64,000 nucleotides of DNA, taken from contig NC_083605.1 in the NCBI RefSeq assembly GCF_029168945.1, positions 72,372,969 to 72,436,968 on the forward strand. The letters are read 5' to 3'. Below, piece by piece: positions 22,840 to 38,638 of the stretch. The stretch's first letter is position 1. Each line of letters begins with the position of its first letter. The stretch is from Cannabis sativa (lineage: Eukaryota > Streptophyta > Magnoliopsida > Rosales > Cannabaceae). A program made the translations under genes and the position numbers. The notes under the pieces were generated by a model. That model did not search any database, was not told the origin of the DNA, and saw only the letters and a list, made by a program, of their open reading frames with translations.

Positions 22840-24277
22840 GAGATGAACTCCAATGCAACGGAGGTTGTAGATGCTGCAGGTGATGGCGTTGCAGTAGGAT
22901 GCAAAAAACAGGTAAATTCCTTATGCATCCTATTTATAGAATGTTTTTCACGACTCTGCTAGAAATCAGGGCGGACAATCCATTGGGACCTTAGTGGAGA
23001 CCGATTTTGAGAAAATCATTGTGAAATCAATTTGTTGCTATTACATGGCTTCTTTATAGACAGTTTCATATTTATGTGTTATTATTCTGGTCCTTTGTGT
23101 AATTGGAGATGTTTCTTTTCTTCATGAGACCAATTGCTTGGCACTTTTGAAGCAAAGGTAGGGATCTTATCTGTCTGTTTTCAGGGTCGGGATATAATTT
23201 TGTAATTTATTTATTTAATTTATGTTTTGATAAATTTCCCCTAGTTTTAACCCTCTTATCATCTTCTATATATTGAAATGAGAATGTGACTATTTAAAGT
23301 TGTCATCATTATATTTAATTTTGTTATCCATTTGATGTTCAATTTATTTACATAGCATATCTAGTAATAACAAATACAACATACTATCTTGTAACTTCTT
23401 CAATAATAATTTACAATGTGTGCAGGACATCACCGAAACCAATGGCCGTTCTAGTGAATAACAATCATGGAGGTGCAATTTTCAGCCTTCTCCCAATTTC
23501 TGAAAGAACTGAAGAAAGAATACTAAATCAATCTTTCTACACTTCTCATGACATTTCAATCAGTGATTGCACATGGGTAAGATCTTTTATTTCCATTTTG
23601 TTCCCCTGTTTATCTTTTTTCTCTCAAGTAATAGTGCAGCCATACATCATTCCCTATACATAGAGCGAAAATAACAATTTTTTATTATCTTTTTTGGCTA
23701 ATTAGGATTTTTGCTCCTCGAATTGGGATGAAGATTTGTGGAAAGTATTTTGTAATTGTAAATTTCTGGGCAGCGGTTTAGAGTTGAATACATGTCTGGA
23801 TTAAAAAGTCAATATAGTTTGTACCAAGTGAAGATTTTTTGATCATGGATAAAATGGAAGGTCCAATAGCTATACTTAAGTTAGATGTGCCTATAGACTT
23901 AAATGGATGATTATTTTTCCGCCACTTCAGGCTAGCTCAAGTGGTTGGGAATGTGAGTGTGTTTCGGAGGTGGAAGCGGTTCAAATCCCCATTCCATTGT
24001 ACTGAAACTATGCTGCACGATTTACTAATGACCTAATCTTGGTTCCCACCATGTATATTTGTGAGTCAAGTATTTGCTTCTGAACTTAAAAACATGTTGA
24101 CAGCATAGTGTGAAGCATGTAGAAGTACAGACAAGGGCCGACCTTCATGCTGCGTTATTCCAATCCAAATACCAAGAACCGGATTGTGTTATCGAGGTTG
24201 CTGCTGTGAGCTCTATTGATTCCAATGCTACCTTCCACAGGTTGTTACCTTATGTTTCTGTCATTTCTGCTTCTCAT
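22840..24277 (+). pseudogene. PHYLLO: intron-containing fragment of PHYLLO (MenD module)
   Basis: Three exons fit together in phase. Exon 23090-23157 encodes VIGDVSFLHETN and LLKQR; exon 23426-23576 encodes the conserved NNHGGAIFSLLP and FYTSHDISI; exon 24104-24277 encodes HSVKHVEV and CVIEV. This is the C-terminal ThDP-binding part of SEPHCHC synthase (MenD), which in plants is a module of the large PHYLLO protein of phylloquinone (vitamin K1) synthesis. A weaker upstream exon ends AVGCKKQ at 22911. The 5' splice sites look intact, but the 3' site before 23090 reads CTG instead of CAG. The N-terminal MenD part and the MenC and MenH modules are absent on both sides. Retained introns mean a DNA-level duplication, not a retrocopy. 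It is very likely a non-functional partial copy. Confidence 0.85.
23928..24010 (+). repeat. tRNA-derived SINE-like segment in the PHYLLO intron
   Basis: GCTAGCTCAAGTGGTTGGG resembles a Pol III A box and CGGTTCAAATCCCC, about 50 bp on, a B box, the head of tRNA-derived plant SINEs. The segment sits in the intron between the last two PHYLLO exons. A poly-A or poly-T tail and target duplication were not identified. Confidence 0.45.
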
Positions 24278-25246
24278 GTAAGTATTTTGAGAGTTTACTC
24301 ATCAAGCTGCGGATAGTGCTTTAAGATTCCTTCTAAGGGTTCCTGTTGAAGATTCTGTATCTGATTTTTTCTTGTTGCATAGTCCCACCTATCAAGTACT
24401 CAATATTTAGGTGATTTTGCTTCCTCGAATAAAATTCGTTTTATTTTATAAAATAACTTACAAAGGCAAAACAGATTTAATTATTTCTGTTCTCTTTGTG
24501 ACAGAATAGATATAGAATACCATTGTGTATAGTACCACTTACTATGAGTAATGTTGATCACAACAACACCAGCTTCTTTAGAGAAGGGTTTGTAGTCTAA
24601 TGTAATAACACCAGCTTGTTCTTGTTACCACCTTCCTCTATACAACTTTATTTTTTTTGTTAATGACTTAAATTCGATTTTCATGATTAATAACTTAATT
24701 ATAAAATTTAAATAATTAATTGTTGTTATGTTACAAAAATGTTTACATAGATACAGAAACTTGATATGTTTAAGTAATTTATCAATAGAAGATAGAAATA
24801 AACATAAAATAAAGAATGCTCAAAATTATATATGGTATTTGTAATTTTTATAAATTGCTACTAGTTTACGAGGCTACACCCAAAGATAAGATTTATTAGT
24901 TAGATTTTAAAAGTACAAAGTAATTGACTTAAACAAAACTTAGATTCTCTCTACTGTTTTTGTTGCAAGTTTGATATACTCTTATTAGTTAAATAAATCT
25001 CCTTAAGTTATAAATGTTTGAACTCTTTTCAAATTACTTGATGAATGCTTGTTCCATTTTGATGCAAGATTTGTAAAAAATTTCTCTCGAAGATAGCAGT
25101 GCTTGCTTCCTTCCAATGCAAGATTTAGATAAAATCTTCTCAGAAGGTTGTTATTCACCTTCTTCACTTTGAGAATTTGCTTCACACAAAAGTAATTACA
25201 AAGACACACTGGTTAAGAACTTTGGTGGGAAAACCATACACTTTCA
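24278..25246. other. intergenic DNA, nothing recognised
   Basis: AT-rich sequence between the PHYLLO fragment and the copia element. The last 250 bp has short paralogous phrases (GATGCAAGATTTGTAAAAAA / AATGCAAGATTTAGAT), possibly an old repeat. No coding frame of note. Confidence 0.6.
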
Positions 25247-25251
25247 CCTAG

Positions 25252-25470
25252 AGTTGATTTTCAGAGAAACAGAGTATGGAAAATAAAGAAGAATACATTG
25301 TATTTCATTTATTGAAGGAAATGAGTACAATGGTTATTTATACACTTAATGAGAGCTTAAGTAACGGTAACAGAATCTTTAGCTAACATTCTAACAGTTA
25401 GTTGAATACAAGAACTTAACAACCTATAACAACCAAGTCTAACTAACCAATTTCATTTATACTATCAACA
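25252..25470 (-). repeat. 3' LTR of the minus-strand copia element
   Basis: In element orientation it begins TGTTGATAG after the polypurine tract and ends AAAATCAACT. The CCTAG duplication follows directly, which supports ending the LTR in ACT instead of the usual CA. Confidence 0.85.
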
Positions 25471-25480
25471 TCCCCCCTCA
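25471..25480 (-). other. polypurine tract of the copia element
   Basis: On the minus strand it reads TGAGGGGGGA, directly before the TGTTGA start of the LTR. It is the second-strand primer site. Confidence 0.85.
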
Positions 25481-25540
25481 AACTGGAGTGGGAAGTTCCC
25501 AGAGACAGTTTGTGACATAAGAAGTTAAATTTTGGCAGAG

Positions 25541-28500
25541 TTAATGGTTTGGTAAACAAATCAGCTGGTTGTTCTTCAGTAGGTAATAACAAACAATGAG
25601 TTTTCCTTGTGTTACAAGCTCTCGAACATAGTGAACATCGACCTCAATATGTTTTGTTCTTGAATGAAATACTAGATTAGATGCCAATTGTTGAGCTTCT
25701 TGATTATCACACCAGATAGTCAGTTTGCCAACTATATTGTTTCCAATTTCCTCTAAGACAGAGATAGTCCAAACCACTTCAATGACAGTAGTGGATAAGG
25801 ACCTATACTCAGACTCTGTACTAGATTTGGCCACTAATTTTTGTTTTCTTGATCTCCATGATATAAGATTGCCTCCAAGTTTAACACAGAACCTAATTGT
25901 TGACTTTCGATCATCTAAATTGTAGGGCCAATCTGCATCTAAAAAGGCTTCTATACTGAGATCTGTTGCTTGTGTAAAGATAATGCCAAGTTGTAGAGTA
26001 CCTTTGATATATCTAAGGACTCTTTTACAAGCATTCCAGTGAGCAATAGTAAGATTTTGCATAAATTGACTTAGCTTGTTTACTGAGAAGGCTAAGTCGG
26101 GTATGGTTACGGTGAGATATTGCAGGGAGTCAATGGTGCTTCTATAAAGAGTTGAGTCAGAAAATAGCTCACTGTCTGAGGTGTAAAGTTTGTAGCCATG
26201 GCACATGAGTGTAGTGCAGGATTTAGATGTATCCATATTGGTTCTTTTTAGGATATCAAGAGCATATTGTGACTGGGATAGTAGAAGCTTGTCTCCAGTT
26301 TTGTGTGCTTGAAAACCAAGGAAGTAGTTCACTGTCCCAAGAATTTTCAGGGCAAACTTGGACTGAAGATCAGTGATAACTTTGTGAACATCTGTTGAAT
26401 TTGCACCTGTAATTAAAATATCATCTACATATACTAAGATTAGTAGAAGTTATCAATTTTTGTAGCTGGAAAATAGGCTACTATCAGAAACTGAATTGAT
26501 AAAACCCTGTGACAATAGAGCTATTTTTAGCTTGGCATACCAAGCCCTGGGTGCTTATTTTAGGCCATTCAAGGCTTTCTTGAGTTGGCACACATAAGTG
26601 GGTAGCTGGGATCTTCAAAGCCTTTGGGTTGCTGCATATATATAAACAACTTGATCCAAGTCACCATTTAGGAAGGCATTATTAATGTTTATATGTTGTA
26701 TTTTCCAACCATAGATTACTGCAAATGTGAACATAATTCAAATGGTATTAACTTTGATAATTGGACTGAAAGTATCAAAGTAATCTACCCCAATAGTTTG
26801 TTGAAAACTTTTTGTAACTAAGTGAGCTTTTAATCTCTCTCAACAGTGTCATCTGCCTTTAGTTTGATTCTATAGACCCATCTATTTTCTATAACATTCA
26901 TTCCATGATGGTAAGGAATTAGAGCCCATGTGTTGTTTCTTTTTAAGGCATGATATTCCTCACCCATTGCCCTATTCCAGAGAGGATTATTTAAGGCCAT
27001 CTTGAGAGATGTTAGTTATGTAGGATAACATTCATATTGTAATTCACCTGTAAGTGCTTTTGGTTTGTATATGCCTTATTTTGATCTAGTTGTCATGCTA
27101 TGAGATGATTGTGAGGGCTGAGTAGTTGAGACAGGATTGGTTTGGGATTTAGTCTGTTGGGGTGCAGTGTCTATAAGATTTAAGTTCTAAATTGGTACAG
27201 AACTTTGATGACAGCTACTTGTTGTTGGTAAAGGTCTATGTGAATGGGAGATTTGAATGGTGGGAGGTTGTTGTCGGGGTTCTGGCGTGGGGTTGGCTAG
27301 AGGTTGATGAGCAGAAGTATTTGTTGTTGGTGGATTAGGGCAAGAGATTGCACTAGTTGGTATAGGCATTTGCTGTAATGTAGTAACAACAGGTGGTGAG
27401 ACAGACTTTGGGGGAAATAGCTCAGAATATGGGAAACAGGCTTCATCAAATGTAACACTTCTAGCAATGTAAATTTTGCCTGAAGGATGTAAGCATCGAT
27501 AGCCTTTGTGAGAAGGACTATACCCAAGGAAGACACATATTGATGTTCTAAAATCAAATTTATGTTTGTTGTATGGTCTAAGTAGAGGAAAACAAGCACA
27601 ACCAAATGTTTTTAGGAAACTATAATCTAGTTTAGATTGAAACATGTTTTCATAAGGGGATACATATTGATTTTTCTGTATGGGGAGTCTATTTATTAGA
27701 TATGTAGATGAGACAAAGGCATCCCACCAGAAAGAAAGAGGTAGTTGTGCTTGTGCTAGGAGTGTAAGACCCATGTCAGTGATGTGTCTATGTTTTCTCT
27801 TAGCCCTACCCTGTTGTTAATGTGTATGGGGACATGGATGTTTGAAAATAATGTCAAGATCATAAAGAATAGGTTTTAATGGTCTATACTCTCTGCCCTA
27901 ATCAGCTTGAATGGATTTAATTTTGGTATTGAATTGTCTTTCTACATAGCTATTGAAATGTTTAAACACAGTGGTTGTTTCAGATTTTGCAATAAGAGGG
28001 AAAATCCAAGAAAATTTTGTAAAATCATCAATGAAACATATGTAGTATTTAAATCCTTCAGGTGAAGGGTGAGGGGAGGGTCCCCAAAGGTCTGTGTGAA
28101 CTATTTCAAAAGGAGCATTAGTTCTGTTATTTGAAGAGTGAAAAGAAAACTGGTGTAATTTTCCATATTGATAGGCATGACAAATAGGCATATCAGTAGA
28201 AGAAATATGCAAGAAATTGAGAACTTTATTAAGCACTTATTTATTTGGATGGCCAAGTCTATTGTGCCACCGTTTTACAAGTTGAGAGTTTCTTGAACCA
28301 GAAGAGGAAACAACAGTATTACTAGCATTATTACAAGGGGCGGTATAGAGTGTATTTGCTTGGTACAAGGAATTATTCTTAGTGATAGTAGTTGGAAAAC
28401 TTGAAGAAGAGGAATCAGTAGCATTGTGAAAAAGTTGGGGATGATTTGATAAAGGCCAACTTTAAGAGCACCCTAAAGAAGAGGGATCCTCGAGTGATTG

Positions 28501-29765
28501 TCCTTGATAAAACACAAATTATGAATGAAAACAACAGTGACATTATTGTCACGAGTAAATTTAGAAATACTTACTAAATTCTTTGTTATGGCTGGAACAT
28601 AAATATTTTTTAGATAAAGAGACTTTCTTGCAGCTAAAGTACTATTACCAATATGATCTATAGAGAAAGAAGAATCAATACCTACTACAATCTTTTCTTT
28701 GCCTTTGTAGGAGTTTTGTTGTTGAAGATTGGCACTGTCTTGGGTGACATGGTGAGAGGCACCACTGTCAAGATACCAGGCATCATCATCATGAGTTCCA
28801 CTTGAAGCAACAAGGGCTTTGGGTGGATTTGGACCTTAGTTGGCATTGTTCTCATCAAGACCATTGTAAGAGATATCAAATCTTCTATAACACTTTTGAG
28901 CTGTGTGGCCAATGTGACCACAAAGTTGACACACAAGTCAATTGTTGTTTGAGTAGCCTCTGCCACCACCATTGTTTTGTCTTTCACCATAGGAGGTCCT
29001 GCCATGACCTCAAAAAGTATTGGATCCACCTCTTCCATTAGGGTTAAGAGGGCCAGATTGATTTTTCTTGAATTGAGTATAGTTGGTTGTAGCTCCATGT
29101 AGATCAATGGTAGCGTGTGCTAGATTTGCTTTGTTGCGAATTTCATAATTCTGAAGCATGAATTGAACCTCTGCAAGAGTGAGTCTTTCTCTTGAGGTTA
29201 AGTTTACGACAACAACTTCATACCCTGTTCCAAGACCAGCAAGAACATAAAGAATGAGTTGCTCCTCTGTAATTTGCTTTCAAGCTGCAGAAAGACCATC
29301 TGCAAGATTTTTCATCTTGAGAAGGTATTCATCAATGGCTAAAGAGCCTTTCTTGGTTGATTGAAGTTGATTCATCAGATGAGTTTGGTGAGCTTGAGAT
29401 GCATTTCCAAATAATTGTTCGAGTATGGTCTAGATTTTAGAGGCAGACGCACAATTCACCACATGTCCAATTATAGATTCAGAAATAGTTGACATTAGCC
29501 ACGACAAAAGGAATTGATCTAAGCGCATCCATCTATTGAATTCAGGATTGCTTACCATTGTTGTTGATTCAGGAGCTTAGCGAATTCTTGGTTGAGGTCG
29601 ATTCTGGTTGAGAAAAATTCCTTCCAAATTGTGGTCTCTGATTGCAGGGAGAACTTGAGATCTCCAAAAAAAATAGTTGTCTCAATTTAATTGCAGAGGT
29701 AGAACAAACATTGTGGTTGGAATAACAGAATGAGGTGCTGCAACATCGGAGGAGGATGAGGCCAT
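25541..29765 (-). pseudogene. decayed copia gag-pol of the minus-strand element
   Basis: The gag ATG is at 29765 on the minus strand (MASSSSDVAAP) and hits a stop after about 27 codons. A UBN2-type gag continues to about 28680 with more stops and frame changes. Integrase pieces lie at 28236-27898 (IVHTDLWGPSP, CFIDDFTKFSW) and 27774-27187 (AQLPLSFWWDAF, GCACFPLLRPY). The RT still shows YVDDILIT near 26410-26440 but is broken upstream and downstream. The RNase H part (26332-25541) keeps DADWPYNLDDRKST, KSSTESEYRSL and WCDN. Multiple breaks make it non-functional. Confidence 0.92.
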
Positions 29766-29779
29766 TGATGCAACCGTGA

Positions 29780-29791
29780 GCTCTGATACCA
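29780..29791 (-). other. primer-binding site of the copia element
   Basis: On the minus strand it reads TGGTATCAGAGC, complementary to the 3' part of plant initiator Met-tRNA, and lies directly next to the 5' LTR. Confidence 0.88.
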
Positions 29792-30010
29792 AGTTGATTT
29801 TCAAACAAACAGAGTATGGAAAATGAAGAAGAAGACAATGTATTTCATTGATCGAAGTAAATGAGTACGATGATTATTTATACACTTAATGAGTGCTTAA
29901 CTAATTGTAACAAAATCTTTAACTAACATTCTGACAGTTAGTTGAATACAAGAACTTAACAACTTATAACAACCAAGTCTAACAAACCAATTTAATTTAT
30001 GCTATTAACA
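29792..30010 (-). repeat. 5' LTR of the minus-strand copia element
   Basis: It is 219 bp and the partner of 25252-25470, with the primer site on its inner side and the target duplication CCTAG on its outer side (30011-30015). ATTATTTATACAC is a possible TATA region. Confidence 0.88.
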
Positions 30011-30062
30011 CCTAGCATGTAACTCCATCCAACTTAGCATCTTCCCATTCCATTGATTATAG

Positions 30063-30494
30063 TCACTTCTCCACTATCATCATCCCCCCTTTGTACATCC
30101 ATAATTCCTCCTCTATCACCTTGTTTGCTTCCACGCTAGTAGCAACTATAAAACCCATAGTAGTGCTCATAGTGTCTCCTTTATAGATTTTTGTATCACA
30201 ATTTAGGGAATTTTCCCATTCTTCCAAAGGAAGTCCTTCAGAAGTTAACATTATATTATTTTTTTTCACAGATACTCTCCCCACTATTGATTTATCTATA
30301 AAACCTTCTGGTCTTTCTTCTTCAACCATCCATTCCTCATAATCTTCGACTTATTCTTCACACAAGTCTTCCTTTTCTTTCTCATTTTTTTTCATTCACA
30401 GTTTCTACTATTTCATCGTTAGTCTCTTCCTTTGCCTCCACTGCAAGATTACTTCTTTGCTGCTAACTCATCAACTGTACTACTTCTAGTTGCC
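30063..30494 (-). pseudogene. decayed minus-strand ORF, unidentified
   Basis: A minus-strand ATG at 30494 opens MATRSSTVDELAAKK and then stops. After a broken Glu/Lys-rich stretch, an 88-codon frame (30329-30063) follows with EEERPEGFIDKSIVGRV and VIEEELWMYKGG. The opening resembles the N-termini of plant DUF4283/LINE ORF1-type proteins, but the match is too weak to assert. The copia element inserted at its 3' side. Confidence 0.35.
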
Positions 30495-31703
30495 ATGAAA
30501 ACCAAACCTTCAAAACCAAAACAAAGACCTAAGATACCAGAAAACTAATGGTCACAATGGACGTGTGAAAGACTCTCATAGGGTTACTTAAGTCCTCACG
30601 ACAACTAAACTTTTTTTTCTCTGAACCAATAGAATAACTCCAATCTATATAATGTAAAAGTAAAAGATCTTTTTATTATTATTTTAAAATTATATATATT
30701 ATTTTTTTTTTTGAAATCAAAATCACATTACAGCTTACAAAGGATTAAGCATGTCTCGTTCAATAGCAAGACTTGCACAAGGAGGAGTAACCCCAATCCA
30801 CATAGCACTAGCCTTGTTCAACAAAACATAATTGGCTAAAGTATATTTTAAAATTATATATTAAAAAATAAGAGTACACATTTATACTTGAAACCCACCC
30901 AGTCCAAAAACCGACAAATAGGTTTTAATTTTCTAATAATACTTAAAACCTACCCATTAAAGTCTACAAATCATAAATTTAGTTGGAAGACTTTAATTTA
31001 TAATGATTAAATAAACAGATATATAAGTGAACATAATACATACTCAAACAGAATAAATTTGATCCAACAGTTAGTTAAAGTGACATAATACATACAAGAT
31101 ACAACCCAAGAGAAGAGAACAAAATTTGTTCCTTATGTATGTTATGTAATTATATCTTAGTTTGAAAGTGAAACTAAAAGGAAGTGGCACGTGGCTCATC
31201 ATAGACCTATCATGTGACCTTTCTCTTTTCCTTTTTATTCATTCATTTGTATTTTGCAAGTGGGTCCCTACTCTTTCTGTTTTATTTCTTTTCTACCCTT
31301 AAAGATTCACTTCTTACTCACTTAGTCACTTTCTCTGACTCGGTCACTCTCCCATTTTAAAGTCCTTTTCTTCATCTTCTTCTTAATCTGCTTGTCTGTA
31401 ACTAGTGGTACTTTGTAGAGAAGAGAGAGAAAGAGCCTCAAAGGCACTCACTTTATTGGAAAATCCACCCTTAACACACTCACTCACTACTCATCACTGT
31501 GTGACTCAAACCATTTTTCAATTACTGGTCTCCTCACTCAGTCAACTGTATTAGCCACCCCACCACTCAAGTTTTGTTCTTTTCTGCTTTGATGTTGAAA
31601 TAGCTCTAAAACAATGGGTTTTGTGTAGAGACAGAGAGAGAGAAAGCGAGCGAGATATAGAGTTAGAGACAGAGAGAGTGTGAAGAAAGTGAATCTCTTT
31701 CAT
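30495..31703. promoter_or_regulatory. upstream region and leader of the first BSK gene
   Basis: A short repeat-derived stretch (about 30700-30840, with GCTTACAAAGGATTAAGCATG) is followed from about 31240 by C/T-rich sequence typical of a plant promoter and leader (CACTCTCCC, CTTCATCTTCTTCTT). The leader next to the gene has GA-rich repeats (31628-31680) and a five-codon upstream ORF at about 31613 (ATGGGTTTTGTGTAG). No clear TATA box was chosen. Confidence 0.5.
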
Positions 31704-35858
<4,155 letters not shown>

Positions 35859-36359
35859 ACTCATGTCTTGTGAATCAATAGTAGGGGGTGTTCGAAATTT
35901 CTTCGATTGTGGAAAGGTACTCATTCAAATTAAAAACCAAGCTAAATCCGATTAATTTTTCTAGTAAGTTGGTTGGTTTGGAATTAGCGGTTTTGAATTG
36001 TGACACTGAAACCCATAAGGCAAAATTGACAAAAATATCATACACATGTTTTCGTTTTCGTTTCGTTATACTTATGTTTTTTGACTTTGGGGAGTGGAGA
36101 TTCGAACTTTCCCTTTACTTATGTTGCTATGTGATAATGATTTAGAAACTCATTTATAGTTTTTGCTGTATTCTAACTTGTTATTTGTTTTGCTTTTAGT
36201 CTAGAGTACAACTTTTCTAGTATGAATTATTGATGTATATTTTATACTTGGAATTAGGTTTTGTTGCTGCATCATTGAGTTAAGTGGATAGGCATAGAGG
36301 CTGTTTTGGTTTTGGAGATGAGATCAACATCAATCAATGTATTTTACAAGTTTAATATT

Positions 36360-36684
36360 GGATAAATATCATTGTTCCTTGTATTTTGCATAATTTATCA
36401 TTTGGATTCTCTGTTTTTATAAATGATAAATTAGATTTTGTATTTTTAAAAATAGTAAATTAAATTTGAAACTAATTTTTATTACGAATAAATGTGAAAA
36501 ATGTAACTAGTTTGATCACAATGCTTCTAATCAAGTTATTATTATGTTCTAATTTGACAAGATTTGAGTAGAGGTTTTTTTAAAAAAAAATTGAAAAATA
36601 TAAAATTTGAATTATTATTTAACAAAATAGAGAGTTGAATTGATAATTTTTATAGAACAAAAGGTTAAAAATGATATTTACTCT
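36360..36684. repeat. decayed MITE, GGATAAATA family (copy 1)
   Basis: The left end GGATAAATATCATTG..CCTTGTATTTTGCA and the right end TTTTTATAGAACAAAAGG..GATATTTACTC match, in degraded form, the inverted-end element at 39491-39866. It includes the family phrase ATAAATGATAAATTAGA. It lies 0.5 kb after the first BSK gene. Confidence 0.7.
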
Positions 36685-37035
36685 TCAATATTTGGAAGTC
36701 GTTAAAATTGCCTTCCTACATTGGAAAAATACGAAGAAAAAGTCGATTTTATAAATTAATACCAAGATGGTGTTAGGTTGAAACTTAAAAGTAATGAAAT
36801 GAAATTGAATGAAAATAAAATAATATTTATTTCCTTGAATAAATAATCCATGTTCATAGGATTGTTTTTTATTTTTTATTTTTTATTTTTATTTTTTTAA
36901 TTTTGTAAATATGCTTTAAATTTAATGATAATTTAAATGGAAGAATGAAATATTTATTTATAAATTTATTATCAAAAATACATTTATTAAAATTGTTGAA
37001 AATATATAATTTTGAGTTATCATATATAGTTGTTG

Positions 37036-37208
37036 GTGCGAGTGCAACTCTCGTGTTTAGTTGCCACCATTGAGTTTGGAACCCTGTACTGCCAGTGATA
37101 AGTCGGAGGAAAGTGAGGATGACGTCAAGTCATCATGCCCCTTATGCCTTGGGCGACACACGTGCTACAATGGTCGGGACAAAGGGTCGCGATCCCGCGA
37201 GAGTGCAA
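37036..37208 (+). pseudogene. plastid 16S rRNA fragment in nuclear DNA (NUPT)
   Basis: CTCGTGTTTAGTTGCC, GATGACGTCAAGTCATCATG, CCCCTTATGCC, GGGCGACACACGTGCTACAA and GGGTCGCGATCCCGCGAG follow in the order of helices 34-41 of bacterial/plastid 16S rRNA. The match starts and stops abruptly and has several substitutions and a small deletion (GTACTGCCAGTGATAAG). It is therefore an old partial plastid insertion, not a functional rRNA gene. GC content is far above its surroundings. Confidence 0.93.
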
Positions 37209-37488
37209 TACGTTTTACATTTATCAACTCGCATGCGTACATATTCTTATTATAGTGTAAAGATTGTGAAGAACAAGGTCGAACTCATAAGAATTTTGTG
37301 AGATCGAAGAAAGTACATTTTTAATCTAAATTATTAAAACTCTAATCTAAATCCGAAAATAGTGAGATTTTTGGTAACAAAATAAAGTAAAGTGTTTAAC
37401 AGTAAAACTAACAGTTTCAGATATTTTCAATGATATTTGAGAGAATTATTAAGATTTCAGAATCCACTTAACTGTATATATAAATTAG

Positions 37489-37898
37489 GCTAATTATTAA
37501 TTTTTTCCCCTGAACTTTGACATGTATTAAATCGTGCCCCCCGAACTTTTTTGGCCGTTAAAAATTCCCCCCGAACTATTGATATTATTAAAATTTAAGG
37601 ACTTTTGTCTAATTTCATTCAATTTTACTGTTTCAGTGATTGTTTATGTACTGAACAATGCTCCCCAGACTTTGATATCTACCAAATTATGCCCTCAAAC
37701 TTTGAGATGTACTAAATCATGCCCCTTGAACTTTCATCCATGTTAGAATTTTTTTACTAAAATTAGACAAAAGTCCTTAAATCTAATAATCTCAATAGTT
37801 CAGGGGGAATTTTTAACGACCAAAAAAGTTCAGGGGATATAATTTAGTACATGTCAAAGTTCGGGGAGGGAGGGGGGGGGGGAGAATTACTAATAAGC
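37489..37898. repeat. inverted-repeat MITE with CCCC(T)GAACTTTGACATG arms
   Basis: The left arm has CCCCTGAACTTTGACATGTA, CCGAACTTTTTTGGCCGTTA and CCGAACTATTGA. The right arm carries the same phrases inverted (CAATAGTTCAGGGGG, GACCAAAAAAGTTCAGGGG, TACATGTCAAAGTTCGGGG). A further direct copy of the phrase lies inside (about 37670-37735). A 12-base G run sits near the right end. It would fold into a long hairpin. Confidence 0.82.
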
Positions 37899-38458
37899 AT
37901 ATAAATTTTTATGTTTATATTGATTCTCATAATTTAATTAACAATCAATCTAATTATTCTATAATAAAAATAGATTTTTCTTTACTTTAAAATCATAACT
38001 TTTAAGCATTAAATGTTAAACAATTTAATGCTAATACATAAAATCAATGAATATTATATTTAATAAAATGTAGAACCAATCATTAATAATTTCGAACTAT
38101 AAAAAATACGTGATATTAAAAATAAAAAAAAAAATTATTTAAAGAAGCAAAAATCATAAGCATATATTGTTTTGAGAATCAAAATAAAAATAAATACTTA
38201 ATTAAATATATTAGGTTTCATCGTCCACCTTAATAATAAGGAAACTTAGAAACCCATAAGAAAATTAATTAAAAAAAACGGTAAACTAACACTGAGCGCT
38301 TTGAGTGTTTTCTTTAGATTTTTCTGTCTGAAACTGTATTGAATTTTGAAAAACCTAAGTTTCTATTTATAAGAAGGTGAAAGGACTAATGCACAATTAA
38401 AACTTATTACAAATTGCATCGGGTAAAACTATAATTATCCAATAGTTAAAACTTGGGT

Positions 38459-38510
38459 GCCACGTGTCACCTCAGACTGAATGGTTTGGGTGAGGCAGTG
38501 CCACGTGGCA
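38459..38510. promoter_or_regulatory. two G-box/ABRE-type sites in the BSK spacer
   Basis: GCCACGTGTC at about 38458 and the 12-bp palindrome TGCCACGTGGCA at 38499-38510 both contain the CACGTG core bound by plant bZIP and bHLH factors. They lie 2 kb upstream of the second BSK gene, so a role is only possible. Confidence 0.4.
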
Positions 38511-38638
38511 CTCGCGGATTAGCTAAAAAAGCATGCAAGGTTGACATTTTGGGTTGCTGAAAGGACACGGTCAGGGAGGACCAGTTGCGCCTCTAGCGTG
38601 TGAGGGAGACGAGAGGCCCATAAAATTGTGAGGTGATG

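Larger units (their letters stand above)
25252..30010 (-). mobile_element. full-length Ty1/copia element, decayed, minus strand
   Basis: Two 219-bp LTRs (25252-25470 and 29792-30010) flank a minus-strand copia interior. The 5-bp target duplication CCTAG lies at 25247-25251 and 30011-30015. Reading the minus strand: 5' LTR at the high-coordinate end, a primer site TGGTATCAGAGC directly adjacent, then gag, integrase, RT, RNase H, a polypurine tract (TGAGGGGGGA) and the 3' LTR. By hand the LTRs differ at about 22 of 219 positions (about 10%), so the insertion is old. Confidence 0.94.

Noticed and set aside
37061..37301. two frames across the 16S rRNA fragment
   Set aside because: Translations of rRNA-derived sequence, not proteins. 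The fragment is also too short and altered to be a working rRNA.
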